Assembly (NCBI GenBank): GCA_022414725.1
Contig: CM039466.1
Location: 10,765,247 to 10,829,246 of the forward strand
Source: Microglena sp. YARC
Taxonomy: Eukaryota > Chlorophyta > Chlorophyceae > Chlamydomonadales > Chlamydomonadaceae
Length of the DNA stretch: 64,000 nucleotides
Direction: 5' to 3'
Positions 1 to 8,933 of the stretch are shown piece after piece. The translations under genes and the position numbers were made by a program. Each line of letters opens with the position of its first letter. The first letter of the stretch is position 1. Below the pieces are notes generated by a model, which worked only from the letters and a program-made list of their open reading frames with translations, made no database searches and was not told the DNA's origin.

Positions 1-480
1 ATGCATGTGGGTGTGAGTGTGCATATGCATATGCTTGGGGGTGTGGGTGTGAAATGCATGCTGCTTGTGGGTGTGGGTTGGGTGTGGGTGTGCATATGCA
101 TGTGGGTGTGAGTGTTGCATACGGCATATGCTTGGGGGTGTGGGTGCGAAAAATGCATGCTGCTTGTGGGTGTGAGTGTGGGTGTGCAGTGTGGGTTTGT
201 TGAGGGGTGGGTGGTTGTGTGGTTGTGAGTGGGTGGGTTTAGGGGGCCGTGGGTGTGGAGAGTCGCTGTGTTGGTGTGGAGGTGCGCAGCATGCTGCCAT
301 GTGAGTGTGGGGTTGTGCATACACATGTGGGTGTGTTGAGGGGTGGGTGTGGTGTGCATGAGGGTGTGTTGAGGGGTGGGTGGGTGTGGGTGGGCATATG
401 TGGGGTGTGTTGAGAGGTGGGTGGTTGTTGTGGGTGTGGTGGATTTAGTGGGAGTTTGTGTGTTGATGTGGAGGTTGTGT
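1..480. repeat. GT/GGTGTG-rich degenerate minisatellite
   Basis: Low-complexity GTGGGTGTG and GCATATGCAT motifs. The first 180 bases hold two units of about 95 bp; the rest is looser TGTTGAGGGGTGGG-type repetition. Open frames here are repeat-driven and show no protein family signal. If the pirin gene continues leftward, this is probably intronic. Confidence 0.8.
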
Positions 481-487
481 GGGTGGG

Positions 488-566
488 TTGGCCCCCAGTG
501 CAAGCAAACGAGCTGGCCTCAGCCTCCCACAGGACTGGTAACTTTCCTCCGGCGTACCATTTATTG
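488..566 (+). repeat. Interspersed repeat family E copy
   Basis: A segment with GGCCCCAGTGCAAGCAAACG near its start and GGCGTACCATTTAT at its end. It recurs at 6350-6425, 6460-6530, 62640-62680 and 62738-62815, and inverted at 8018-8095. Copies are usually followed by TTTATTTATT-like runs. No coding capacity; type of element unknown. Confidence 0.65.
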
Positions 567-666
567 CATGTATTGATCATTTATTTGTTTATTTATTTAT
601 TTATTCATTTATTATTATTTGTTTATTATATTTATTTATTTATGGCAGGTGTATTTATTTATTTGC
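556..666. repeat. TTTA/TTTAT simple repeat
   Basis: AT-only tetranucleotide-like tract following the family E copy. Confidence 0.8.
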
Positions 667-669
667 ACC

Positions 670-737
670 GATGACAGGCTAGGGCCATGGCATTACACTC
701 TGTGTTAAGGCTCCGAAGATTGACAACTGGGATTTCT
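670..737 (+). pseudogene. Degenerate copy of pirin exon start
   Basis: This stretch matches the start of the intact pirin exon at 1971-2087 (GATGACAG...GCAT..TACACTCTG...CCGAAG.TGAC.ACTGGGAT) but carries indels, and TAG replaces the codons of the Gly-Arg-Gly motif. It lies upstream of the real acceptor and lacks the rest of the exon. I read it as an acceptor-side echo of that exon, or a remnant of its duplication. Confidence 0.6.
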
Positions 738-897
738 CAATGGTCCACTTATTTTTTCTTTCCGTGCGATGCGTCGCAAATTGAACGACTCGGTGCGACC
801 CCAGTGCGACGTTGTCCTCCCCGCAACCCCGCAAAGCGAACGAAAGCCCGGGAGGGGGGGGGGGGGGGGGCTTCAGACTAGTCTACCGGGCCATGTG

Positions 898-1081
898 TCC
901 AGGGTACTTCCATTGACCAAATTCGCCAGCGCTTCAGCGCACTTGAAAAAATAAAAACTGCGCTTGGTAGTGCAAAAAGCAGGGGGGGTGCAAAAAAACG
1001 CGCGAAATGCGCAGTGGGCCTCAAAAAAGGCAGCGCAGCCAGCACGCAGAAGCGCGCGCGTTGGAAGTACCCGGCATGTGT
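898..1081 (+). mobile_element. MITE-like element D (GTAC..C-ended TIRs)
   Basis: Bounded by CAGGGTACTTCCA and its inverted counterpart TGGAAGTACCCGG. The interior is rich in GCGC, AAAAAGC and self-complementary stretches. Related copies lie at 1510-1740, 22684-22870, 58908-59111 and, truncated, 60927-60972. Too short to code for a transposase, so a non-autonomous DNA element is the natural reading. Confidence 0.7.
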
Positions 1082-1144
1082 CACTATGCAGTGATTGAAA
1101 TGGCGACGCTTCACGTACAAAAGGGTGTTCACATGTTTTCAAAT

Positions 1145-1430
1145 GCTTCAGCTTTCAGCTTGCTCACACAGCTTTCAGCTGCTCACCACAGTATTTCAGC
1201 TGCTCACCACAGTTAATTTTCCAGCTGCTCACCACAGCTTTCAGCTGCTCACCACAGTTTTCAGCTGCTCACCACAGCTTTCAGCTGCTCACCACAGTTT
1301 TCAGCTGCTCACCCTCACCACAGCTTTCAGCTGCTCACCTCACAGCTTTCAGCTGCTCACCACAGTTTTCAGCTGCTCACCACAGTTTTTCAAGCTGTTC
1401 ACAGTTTTCAGCTGCTCACTCACTCCCTCC
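1145..1430 (+). repeat. Minisatellite, about 23-25 bp units
   Basis: About eleven imperfect repeats built on TTTCAGCTGCTCACCACAG. Every unit contains TTTCAG or CACAG, so the array is full of acceptor-like AG sites. It lies in the intron just before the first visible pirin exon. Confidence 0.85.
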
Positions 1431-1509
1431 TAGCAACAAGGCCACTCTGCCGCTTACATTACCCCGTTCGAGCCAAGTCGTCTGCAAAGGATTTACCCCC
1501 AATGACGAG

Positions 1510-1740
1510 TGAAATTGTCATGCTCGGTGCCCAGCATGGGGTAATTCAAAGGCGCGAGCGCTTTTGAGCGCTGACTTTTTGAATCCCTCTGCGCTTTAAG
1601 CGCAGTTTTTTGCATCCCCCTGTGGGCGCAGCAAGCAATTTTTGCAATTTTTGCACTACAAAGCACAGTTTTTTTGTTTTCAAGTGCGCTAAAGTGCTGG
1701 CCAATTTGGCCATTTGAAGTACCTGCGCCCAGCCTCCGTG
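1510..1740. mobile_element. Degenerate element D copy
   Basis: The interior matches element D in inverted order (GCGCTTTAAGCGC, TTTTTGCA, CCTGTGGGCGCAG, AAGTGCGCTAAAG) and one end reads TTTGAAGTACCTG. The other end is eroded. Confidence 0.6.
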
Positions 1741-1970
1741 TTGTGAACGGGACAGGGGAAGCCAACGGGTATGCTCCTGCGTCCGGTAGAACCGAACGAA
1801 TCCTTACCTTAAGCGTCTACCTTCTCACATCTCCTAGTTTGAAGAATTGATGATTATCACATTTTTTGTATGATTACATTTTTATGATGATTACAATTTA
1901 CGATGACTGCATTTTTTGTATGATTACGTTTTTAATGGTAACATCTGTAAACCCTAAACCCATTTCACAG

Positions 1971-2087
1971 GATGACAGCAGGGCGCGGCATCATACACTC
2001 TGAGATGCCGAAGGTGACGACCGGGATGCTTCACGGATTTCAGCTTTGGATCAACCTCCCCAAGAAGGACAAGATGTGCAAGCCCAG
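1971..2087 (+). CDS. PIR: Pirin exon a (metal-ligand His/Glu)
   Basis: The acceptor is TTTCACAG at 1963-1970. The exon's first G completes a split Trp codon (TG|G), as expected before MTAGRG. It encodes MTAGRGIIHSEMP through LHGFQLWINLPKKDK and ends CCCAG|GTACGA in phase 2. Confidence 0.9.
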
Positions 2088-5000
2088 GTACGAAAACAAT
2101 TGAATTAAAATCATCAGCATCATCAGCATCATTATTATCATCATCATTATCATCATTATCATCATCATCATCAATCCTTTGTTATTATCATCAATCATCA
2201 AGCAGCAGCAGCAGTAGCAGCAGCAGCATCATCAGCATCATCATCATCAGCAGCAGCATCATCATCATCATTATTATCATCATCATTATCATCATTATCA
2301 GCATCATTATCATCAGCATCAGCATCAAGTATCTCAATGAACGCCCCATGCTTTCAGCTTTGGGTCAACCTCCATAACCTCCATAAGAAGGACACCATGT
2401 GCAAGCCCAGGTCAATGTTCCGTGATGTTCATAACCACTAACCACCACCCACTTACCAATGTTTCTCGGCTTTCAGCTTTGGATCAACCTCCCCAAGAAA
2501 GACAAGATGTGTAAGCCCAGGTACGAATAAAGTAAAAACAATACAATAAAAACCAGACAGAATAAAATCAAAATAAAACTAAATTACAGATAAATAAAAG
2601 CCTGGGTGCATACTTCTTTGATTTTGAATTGATTATGTTCCTGCCCAAGACTGTGACACCAGCTTAAAGAAGCACCACCACCCATACCACACCTCCACAA
2701 CCACCACCCACCACAGCGAGCAGCCTTACAGCATCAGCATTCAATCTCTCATGATCTATTAAATTATTATTGTAGAATTAAATGATCAATGTAGCACGGA
2801 CCCAGGGCCCCCGACGGCAAAACAAATGTTTGGGGCTCAGTTCATCGACGCCTTTTCTGTTTAGCCCTTCCTGTCACGGTTGGGCAAGTCTCTTTAGCCT
2901 ATTTGGCCTACCCCTCGACTGTAACATACATGCCTCATGGTGCAGGTATCAAGGCTACCAAGCCGATGATATAATTGTTTTAAGGTATAGAATATTCAAG
3001 TTTTTTGTTGTTTTCATGAAAACTGACATTGTTGTTTTGCGACTAACGGACGGCCTAAAGGACTAACGGGCGGAAATTTTTAATTGGGGGTAATCCCTTC
3101 TTCAAAAAACTTCTCGAGATTTAGTTTCATTTGGGTACTCACGGTGCAGGTATCAAGACTATACTGTCCTACATTTGCATAGGTAGAACAATACACGGTG
3201 AGCAGTGCAGCATGATCCTAACAAAGATAAGTGGTTCCTGAGGAGAAAAACAAGGGCAATTGGCTTGGCACCAGAGAACACGGTGGGAAGTGCAGCATGA
3301 GCCAAACAAAGATGAGTGGTTCCTGAGGAGCTCCTATTGATACGACTAGACTGTCTTTACCGTCATCCACTTGTGCAGATATCAAGACTACCAAGCCGGG
3401 GATGTCTCAATCCAAGAGGACGGTAACGGCACACCACACCACCCCTCACCACACCTCACCACCAACCGCCCACCCCTACCACCGCCACCAACCAGGTATC
3501 TAGACTTCCAAGCCGAGGATATCCTTATACAAGATACCCATACCACCACCAACACCCCTACCACCACCACTACGACCACCACTACCAGCACCACCACCAA
3601 CAACACCCCTACCAACACCACTACCAACACCAACACCAACACCACTACCAACACCAACACCAACACCACCAACAACACCCCTACCACCAACTCACGGTGC
3701 AGGTATCAAGACTACCAAGCTGAGGATATCCCTATTCAGGAGGATGGTAACGGCACATGTTCCTGCCAAAGACAGGGAGCAGCCTTAAAGCAGCAGCACC
3801 ACCCATACCACCACCACCACCACCCATACCTCCACCACCACCACCACCCCCCTAACACACCCTAACACCACCACCAGGTATCATGACTACCAAGCAGAGG
3901 ATATCCCTATCCAGGAGGGTGGTAACGGCACACCACACCGAACCACACCACACCACACCTTATCACACCACACACAGGTATCAAGATTACCAAGCCGAGG
4001 ATATCCCTATACAAGAGGACGGTAACGGCACGAGCGTGCGTGTGATGGCGGGTGAATCACTGGGTGCAGTTGGACCCATTAAGATGCGGAATCCTGGATT
4101 GCTGATGGACATCCGCATGAAGCCGGGGGCATCTTTCATGCAACTTGTCCCTAAGGAGTGGAGTGGGTTTGCTTACGTTTACGAGGGGAGTGGCACCATC
4201 AGTGGAACTAAGGGTGTGATAGAGCAGGTGAGAGTCCCACATGTGATGCGAGTACTTTGCAGCTTTGTTTTTGAGACCGCTTCAGTAAATCTCGTCCCTA
4301 AGGGAGTGGGTTTGCTTACATCTACACAGGGAGTGGCACCATTAGTGTAACTAAGGGTGTAATAGAGCAGGTGAGGGTCCCACATGTGATGCGAGTACTT
4401 TGCAGCTTTGTTTTTGAGACCGCTTCAGTAAATCTTGTCCCTGAGGGAGTGGGTTTGCTTACATCTACAAAGGGATTGGCACCATAAGTGGAACTAGGCG
4501 TGTAATAGAGCAGGTGAGAGTCCCACACACACTGCTTGAGTTCTTTGCGGCTTTATTTGGGGGGCATCCTTTATGCAACTTGTCCCTTAGGAGTGGAGTG
4601 GGTTTGCTTACATCTGCGAAGAGAGTGACACCATCAGTGGAACTAGGGGTGTGATGGAGCAGGTGAGAATCTCAAACGCCACTGTTGTTTTTGCCGCACA
4701 TAGCAGCTTCTAGGCAGCTCCCCTGACTGGCTAGTCAGCCAAAGCCAATGCAACCTAGTGTGCCTGGAAGCTGACAGTATCCGCTGTCCAGAACTATCAA
4801 AATCTTGGGGCTTCGCCCAGTGGCTGGCAGAGCAAGCTGTCTAATAGCTGCTGCTCGTAGGTGAAAAGAAAAAGTCCTAGGCGGCAGCGCAAGCGACGCG
4901 GAAAATTGGCAGAGAGTGTTGGTTATTGGAGCGACAGGTGGCAACGGAATTGAGTGCAGCGGACCGAAGCCAGTTAGTAACGAGACAGTTAGTTATGAGA

Positions 5001-7319
5001 CTGTTCGTTGAGGCAGGTGGCTTTGTGCGGTCAGCCAGACGCACAGACAGACAACGCGGTGACCCTGGAGGCTCCCACTCCCCAGGAGGGGGGTCTCCGC
5101 CATAAGCAATGCTCCAATGCAGCTGAAAACTTTGGGCTTGACTCCGTGGCCGGCTGATGGAGCTGACTGGAAGCTGCCATGAGTAGCCTCAAAGGAAACA
5201 GTGCCGCGCAATGCTCCAGCTATGCTTTGCATAGGTCCTTGCAGCTCACTTGTTGAGACAGCTTCGCAAGATGTATGGGAACCATGGGCATTTCATTTAC
5301 GTCTTCAACTTCAAATTATATTTTTGAATCTGTACTTCAAATCAGATTGTTGAATCTCTACTTCAAATCAGATTGTTGAATCTCTACTTCAAATCAGATT
5401 GTTGAATCTGTACTTCAAATCAGATAGTTTAATCAGTTCTGTCTAGTTCAGCCAGACCCGTGCGTCGCCATGCAGTGACATAATGGCGACGCATCGCACA
5501 AAAAAACTTAGGGACCCCGTTAGTGGTTGTGATAATGTGTTGGGGTAATCGTTGATCTATGTTTCATACAGATATCATGTCGCCAAAATCATAATGATAG
5601 AGGAAACGCGCTGTTATATTAATATAGGAAACACACTGTTAAACTGATAGACAAAAAATGTGATGATAAACGAAAGTTTAATTATCTCTATAGCACGAAC
5701 TCTGGGCCTCCGTCGGTAAAACAATGTTTTGGGGGCAGGGGCCCAGTTCAGCAGTGCTTGTTTTCGAATGAGCTCTCTCCTGAATCGAGGTCGGGCAGGT
5801 CCCTTTAGCCTATTTTGCTACCCCTGGACTATAACATGCGCACACAGGACAAGTTATATGCAGCGTCGCAAGCGACGCTAAAATTGGCGGAGAGTGATCG
5901 CGACGGAGCGACAGATGGCAACGGAAGTGAGTTATTTATGAGACCGTTGGGTGACGTGTCAGGCTTCGTCTCGGTCAGACGGTCGGTCGGTTGGCCAAAC
6001 AGACAAATGGGTAACCCTGGGGGCTTCCACCCCCCAGAAGGGGGGGGCTCCCCCAAAAAGCACATACTTGCAGCATGCCTGACTCTATTTTGTTATATCT
6101 GTATTAGCATATAGGAGTATTGAGGTTGGGCAAGACTATTTAGCCTATTTGGTGGCGCCTGTATCGGCTAGGTTGTAGAAACACACACGCACATCTATAC
6201 TTCTTCTCACATGCCCTAGTGCTGGGTGAGGGAGTCCATACTAATGCTGAAGCCACTGGACCTGATGCTTAGAAGTTCTTCCTGGTAGCCAGCAAGCCCA
6301 TCAAGGAGCCCATAGTACAGCATGGCCCATTTTTGTATATCCACACTTATTCGGTGGTTGGCCCCAGAGCAAACAAACAGGCTGGCCCCCTCAACCCCAC
6401 GTCTCGTAATAAGGCGTACCATTTATTTTTTTACTTGTTTATTTGAATCACCCAGACAGGTGGTTGGCCCAAGTGCAAACAAGCAGGCTAGCCCCCTCAA
6501 CCTCAAAACTCATAATAAGGCGTACCATTCATGTCTGTACGTTTTTTTTTAATGTATTTATTCATTCATTCATTCATTCATTCATTCATTCATTCATATC
6601 GGCACTTCTGCTTGCAGGCTCTAGTGCTGGGTGAGGGTGACCACATCCGTGCTGACGCCACTGGACCTGATGGATTCAAGTTCCTCCTGATAGCAGGCCA
6701 GCCCATCAAGGAGCCCATAGTGCAGCATGGCCCATTTGTGATGAACACACAAGCCGAGATCCAGCAGGCAAGTATTTAAACTGACTGTAGCACTATTATC
6801 ACTGTAGTACGAACTCATGACCCTTTGTAATGAACACACAAGCTGAGATCCAGCAGGCAAGTATTTAGACTGACTGTAGCACTATTATCACTGTAGTACG
6901 AACTCATGGCCCTTTGTAATGAAAACACAAGCTGAGATCCAGCAGGCAAGTATTTAAACTGACTGTAGCACTATTATCACTGTAGTACAAACTCATGGCC
7001 CTTTGTAATGAACACACAAGCTGAGATCCAGCAGGCAAGTCTTTATCAATGTTGCACTATTATCACAGTAGCACTATTATCAATGTAGTACGAACTCATG
7101 GCCCTTGTCGGTAAAACGATTGTTTGGGGTTCAGTTCATCAATGCTGTTCCTTTTTAGCCCTGTCTGTCACGGTTGGGCAAGTACCTTGAGCCTATTTGT
7201 AAAAATCGTAATAATGAATGTAACAATCCAATACAATCTTGATCCCACAGGCGTTCGAAGACTATCAGAGTGGGAAGCTTCAGAAAGCAGACGACAACCC
7301 ATGGGTTGATGAGTTGTGA
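1971..7319 (+). CDS. PIR: Pirin (cupin-fold metal-binding protein), 5'-partial, four visible exons
   Basis: Joined exons 1971-2087, 3978-4227, 6618-6767 and 7251-7319 encode the last ~195 residues of a pirin. Pirins are two-domain cupins with an iron-binding N-terminal domain; known roles are a nuclear transcription cofactor in animals and quercetinase activity in some bacteria. Visible hallmarks: MTAGRGIIHSEMP, whose His and Glu match two of the four metal ligands of human pirin (His101, Glu103); LQLW-like FQLWINLP; VLGEGD; and QHGPFVMNT near the C-terminus. The other two ligand histidines belong to exons left of the window. Phases match at every join: Arg codon split AG|G, then phase 0 and 0. 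The third intron uses a GC donor. About four residues between Glu-Gln and Ala-Leu-Val-Leu-Gly are missing relative to typical pirins, so a micro-exon could be overlooked. Family assignment is secure. Confidence 0.93.
2105..2332. repeat. ATC/AGC trinucleotide repeat
   Basis: CATCATTATCATCATCATT with an interspersed AGCAGCAGC block; intronic. Confidence 0.9.
2349..2520 (+). pseudogene. Two donor-side echoes of pirin exon a
   Basis: The 3' half of exon a plus its donor is repeated at about 2353-2411 (CTTTCAGCTTTGGGTCAACC, with a small internal duplication, ending CCCAG|GTCAAT) and 2473-2521 (near identical to the functional copy, ending CCCAG|GTACGA). Both keep TTTCAG before the coding part, so each could in principle act as a small exon. 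Confidence 0.8.
2786..2937 (+). mobile_element. Interspersed family B copy
   Basis: A segment of about 150 bp running from GTAGCACGGACCCAGGGCCC to CTCGACTGTAACATACAT, with inner landmarks TGTTTGGGG, CTTCCTGTCACGGTTGGGC and TTTAGCCTATTTGGCC. This is the most frequent dispersed family in the window (about 14 full or partial copies on both strands). No inverted ends or coding capacity seen. Confidence 0.75.
3536..3701 (+). repeat. ACC/AAC-rich simple repeat
   Basis: ACCACCACCAACACC-type tract between two echoes of exon b. Confidence 0.85.
3786..3876 (+). repeat. CCACCA simple repeat
   Basis: CACCACCACCACC tract ending at the CAG of the sixth exon b echo. Confidence 0.85.
3978..4227 (+). CDS. 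PIR: Pirin exon b
   Basis: Acceptor CACACAG|G; the G completes the split Arg codon, and 83 codons follow (YQDYQAEDIPIQEDGNG to GTISGTKGVIEQ). It covers the linker and the first part of the second cupin domain. The donor is GAGCAG|GTGAGAG, phase 0. It is the only full-length, stop-free copy among many partial ones. Confidence 0.92.
4228..4662 (+). pseudogene. Three donor-side echoes of pirin exon b, 143-149 bp period
   Basis: The last ~80-100 bases of exon b with donor and intron start are repeated; exon ends fall at 4227 (functional), 4370, 4513 and 4662. The AGAGCAG|GTGAG or GGAGCAG|GTGAG donor is kept in all, but the coding part is broken by frameshifts and by a stop in the first echo. Confidence 0.88.
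4692..4875. mobile_element. Foldback MITE family C copy
   Basis: Left end AGCAGCTTCTAGGCAGCTCC and right end CTGTCTAATAGCTGCTGCTCGTAGGTGAAAAG are imperfect inverted repeats of about 30-35 bp. Other copies: 7350-7531, 8617-8800, 9726-9908, 14237-14515. No coding capacity. Confidence 0.7.
4876..5101 (-). mobile_element. Interspersed family A copy (reverse)
   Basis: On the minus strand it runs from a GGGGAGTGGGAGCC segment through a GACGC-type end (GCGTCGCTTGCG). It abuts the family C copy on its left. Landmarks shared by the family are GGCGGAGCCCCC, CAGGGTTACCC, CCGTTGCCA and the short palindrome GTCGCTTGCGAC. Confidence 0.65.
5103..5235. repeat. Family C-related fragment
   Basis: AATGCAGCTGAAA...GGGCTTGACTC.GTGGC.GGCTGATGGAGCTG resembles the interior of family C and the fragment at 19502-19635, without the inverted ends. 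Confidence 0.5.
5305..5430 (+). repeat. 26-bp tandem repeat, about 4 copies
   Basis: Unit TTGAATCTCTACTTCAAATC plus AGATTG, nearly perfect in the middle copies. Intronic. Confidence 0.85.
5688..5838 (+). mobile_element. Interspersed family B copy
   Basis: From TAGCACGAACTCTGGGCC to CCCCTGGACTATAACAT, with the usual interior landmarks. A family A copy follows immediately. Confidence 0.75.
5845..6065 (-). mobile_element. Interspersed family A copy (reverse)
   Basis: Contains GCAGCGTCGCAAGCGACGC near its left end and CCAGAAGGGGGGGGCTCCCCC near its right, as in other family A copies read on the minus strand. Confidence 0.75.
6213..6336 (+). pseudogene. Acceptor-side degenerate copy of pirin exon c
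   Basis: Matches exon c from CCCTAGTGCTGGGTGAGG through AGCATGGCCCATTT, but it has no CAG acceptor, a frame change near the start and TAG in place of the Gly-Phe codons after GGACCTGATG. It cannot code; it is an upstream echo 405 bp before the functional exon. Confidence 0.85.
6350..6530 (+). repeat. Two tandem family E copies
   Basis: Copies at 6350-6425 and 6460-6530 share GTTGGCCC.AG.GCAAACAA, the CCCCCTCAACC segment and AAGGCGTACCATT. Confidence 0.65.
6553..6598 (+). repeat. (ATTC)n microsatellite
   Basis: About 11 perfect ATTC units, ending about 20 bp before the exon c acceptor. Confidence 0.95.
6618..6767 (+). CDS. PIR: Pirin exon c
   Basis: Acceptor CTGCTTGCAG; exactly 50 codons, phase 0 at both ends, ALVLGEGDHIRAD through QHGPFVMNTQAEIQQ. 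The donor is CAGCAG|GCAAGT, a GC donor with an otherwise strong consensus. No GT donor in frame fits the next exon as well. Confidence 0.92.
6768..7034 (+). pseudogene. Three donor-side echoes of pirin exon c, exact 89-bp period
   Basis: Exon-end copies (AATGAACACACAAGCTGAGA...CAGCAG|GCAAGT) end at 6856, 6945 and 7034, all 89 bp apart. Each preserves the unusual GC donor, so the duplications were made after that donor arose, or have been homogenised since. Confidence 0.9.
7090..7200 (+). mobile_element. Interspersed family B copy (truncated)
   Basis: From GTACGAACTCATGGCCC to TTGAGCCTATTTG; it lies just before the last pirin exon. Confidence 0.65.
7251..7319 (+). CDS. PIR: Pirin exon d (C-terminus)
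   Basis: Acceptor GATCCCACAG; 22 codons (AFEDYQSGKLQKADDNPWVDEL) and TGA at 7317-7319. Similarity of the A.ED...GK..KA pattern to pirin C-termini supports it. Degenerate copies of the same exon follow at 7763, 7888 and 8179, so the natural C-terminus could differ. Confidence 0.82.
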   Translation, partial: AFEDYQSGKLQKADDNPWVDEL

Positions 7320-7349
7320 TGTGCAAGCCCACTATGCTTAAGCACTAGG

Positions 7350-7531
7350 ATTTCCTTTTCGGCTTTTCGTAGCAGCTTGTAGGCAGTTCCCCAAGCCAGC
7401 CACTGTGCTACACCCAAATATTTCAGCACTTCTGGACAGCTGATTGTATCAGCTTCATGGTGCACTAGGTTGCATTAGGTTAAGCTGAATAGCAAGTCAG
7501 GGGAGGTGCCTAGAATCTGCTGCTTGTAGCG
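7350..7531. mobile_element. Foldback MITE family C copy
   Basis: Left TTTTCGGCTTTTCGTAGCAG with CTTGTAGGCAG; right GGTGCCTAGAATCTGCTGCT followed by TGTAGCGGAAAAG. Inverted ends of about 35 bp flank a 110-bp centre. Confidence 0.75.
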
Positions 7532-7739
7532 GAAAAGAAATTCAATGCCTCAGCAGCTCCTGACACATTGGGCAAGTGGGAAAGACGTAAGCACGTGTCA
7601 GGAATCACACCTGAGCCTCACTCTTCCAAGGCCAAATGAAAGGGTTACAGTACTGCCGGCCAATGTTGGAATCACCGGTATCCGTGCAAGTGGGCAAGAC
7701 GTAAGGCGATAAAGCGCTCATCCTCCGCCCAAATCCAGA
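7532..7739. other. Unassigned spacer
   Basis: No gene, known repeat family or tandem structure recognised. Confidence 0.5.
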
Positions 7740-7960
7740 AGAACACGACCACGACTACGAGACAGCTTCAGAAAGCAGACTACGAGACCACGAATACGAG
7801 ACAGCTTCAGACAGCAGACTACGAGACCACGACTACGACTACGAGACCACGACTTAAAGATCACAACCACGACCACGACTACGAGGCAGCTTCAGATAGC
7901 AGACGACAACCCATGGGTGGATGAGTCGTGGTGGGAGCCACAATCTGGTTGGTGAAAGTG
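7740..7960 (+). pseudogene. Echoes of pirin exon d within an ACGACTACGAG repeat
   Basis: Fragments GACAGCTTCAGAAAGCAGAC (7763) and GACAGCTTCAGACAGCAGAC lie among ACGACTACGAGACC repeats. At 7888-7960 a longer copy reads on from the Asp-Asn-Pro-Trp-Val-Asp-Glu codons into SWWEPQSGW before TGA. That extension may reflect an older, longer C-terminus. Confidence 0.7.
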
Positions 7961-8017
7961 GTGCTGAAGACATCATGCTGCCAAATTGCTGGCTGGAGCC
8001 ATGTAAACGAATAAATC

Positions 8018-8095
8018 AATAGTACACCTTATTATGAGGCGTGAGGTTGAGGGGGTCAGCCCGTTTGCTTTCACTGGGGCCGACCACCAACTGGA
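8018..8095 (-). repeat. Family E copy (reverse)
   Basis: Reverse complement of the GGTTGGCCCCAGTG...GCAAACGGGCTG element, here next to TACACCTTATTATGAGGCGT. Confidence 0.6.
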
Positions 8096-8178
8096 GCCAT
8101 GCAACCAAGTTCAAGTTCTGGTTGGTGGAATCCCCGGCAGATAGAAAGGGCAAAAAATGACGTTGGACTGATCCACCT

Positions 8179-8244
8179 GCTTGAAGACTACCAGACTGGA
8201 AAACTTGAGAAAGCCGACAACAACCCACGGGTGGATGGGTTTTG
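8179..8244 (+). pseudogene. Third echo of pirin exon d
   Basis: Open for 21 codons, LEDYQTGKLEKADNNPRVDGF then TGA. It is the best-preserved extra copy, but the base before it is CCACCTG, with no AG acceptor. Confidence 0.75.
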
Positions 8245-8329
8245 ATGGGAGCCGCACAGTGTGACGGATAAGAATCCCCTCGCCATCCCATTACTTTATA
8301 TCTTCTGCTAATACTTGTTTCATACACAG

Positions 8330-8401
8330 TCTGGTTGGTGCAAGCCTCGGCAGAAGGAGAGAGTGTCACCAGACTACAGACCTGGACCAGGCTTTTATTA
8401 A
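8330..8401 (+). CDS. Candidate alternative C-terminal exon of pirin gene
   Basis: After CATACACAG the sequence is open for 23 codons (SGWCKPRQKERVSPDYRPGP...) and ends in TAA. Its start matches the CAATCTGGTTGGTG end of the 7888-7960 copy, suggesting it once continued that exon. No donor found upstream gives a clean phase, and the composition could be chance. Treat as possible, not established. Confidence 0.3.
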   Translation, partial: SGWCKPRQKERVSPDYRPGPGFY

Positions 8402-8616
8402 AGCTGCTACTTGTAGCACAATTGCAACATCACGCACCTTGGTGTTTTTAGGGTGCTACGTGAGAGCCAGGGTACTTCAGCTCTGCTGCCTGAGACGCAA
8501 CCAATTGTATAGCCTGCGTACTGCGACGCAACGGACCCTTCGATGTAGCGTCTGCGACAGAGGGCGCAGCGTCCTGGACAACCCTGGTTACAGCCCTTTG
8601 GGTTCAGTGTGTTTTC
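8402..8616. other. Unassigned intergenic sequence
   Basis: No family or repeat recognised. Possible end of the pirin transcription unit; TGTAA, used as a poly(A) signal in several green algae, occurs at about 8002. Confidence 0.4.
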
Positions 8617-8800
8617 TTTTCAGCTAAGACCAGCAGCTTCTAGGCAGCTCCCACGACTGGCTAGCTAGCCAAAGCTAATGCAACCTAGTGTGTCTGGAAG
8701 CTGACAGTATCTGCGGTCGAGAACTGTGGATTCCTTGGGGCTTAGCCCAGTGGCTGGCTCAGGGAGCTGCTTAGTAGCTGCTGCTCGTTGCCGGAAAAAA
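8617..8800. mobile_element. Foldback MITE family C copy
   Basis: Left CTTTTCAGCTAAGACCAGC with AGCTTCTAGGCAGCTCCC; right GGGAGCTGCTTAGTAGCTGC followed by TGCTCGTTGCCGGAAAA. The inverted ends are clear. Confidence 0.78.
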
Positions 8801-8933
8801 TGTTTGGGGTTGCTGTGTTGGGACAAAACAGGTGCTCGTAGTGACGAAGCTCGAGGATATGCTCCTACATTTTCAAACTGCAGTAGTTTTGTTTCTTTAG
8901 TTGGTGTGTATTTGCACAGTTTAGCCGGTACAG

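Larger units (their letters stand above)
2946..3932 (+). pseudogene. Six acceptor-side echoes of pirin exon b
   Basis: Copies of the first 16-57 bases of exon b, each right after a CAG, lie at 2946-2978, 3150-3165, 3379-3432, 3496-3537, 3703-3759 and 3878-3932. Most read ATATCAAGACTACCAAGCC followed by a GAGGATATCC..AT..AAGAGGACGGTAACGGCAC-like stretch, then dissolve into ACCACC-type repeats. Only the seventh copy (3978) continues into the complete exon. The copies are real; whether any is ever spliced is unknown. Confidence 0.85.

Noticed and set aside
1900..1970. Short AACCCTAAACCC as a true telomere remnant
   Set aside because: Only one partial motif; too short to distinguish from chance.
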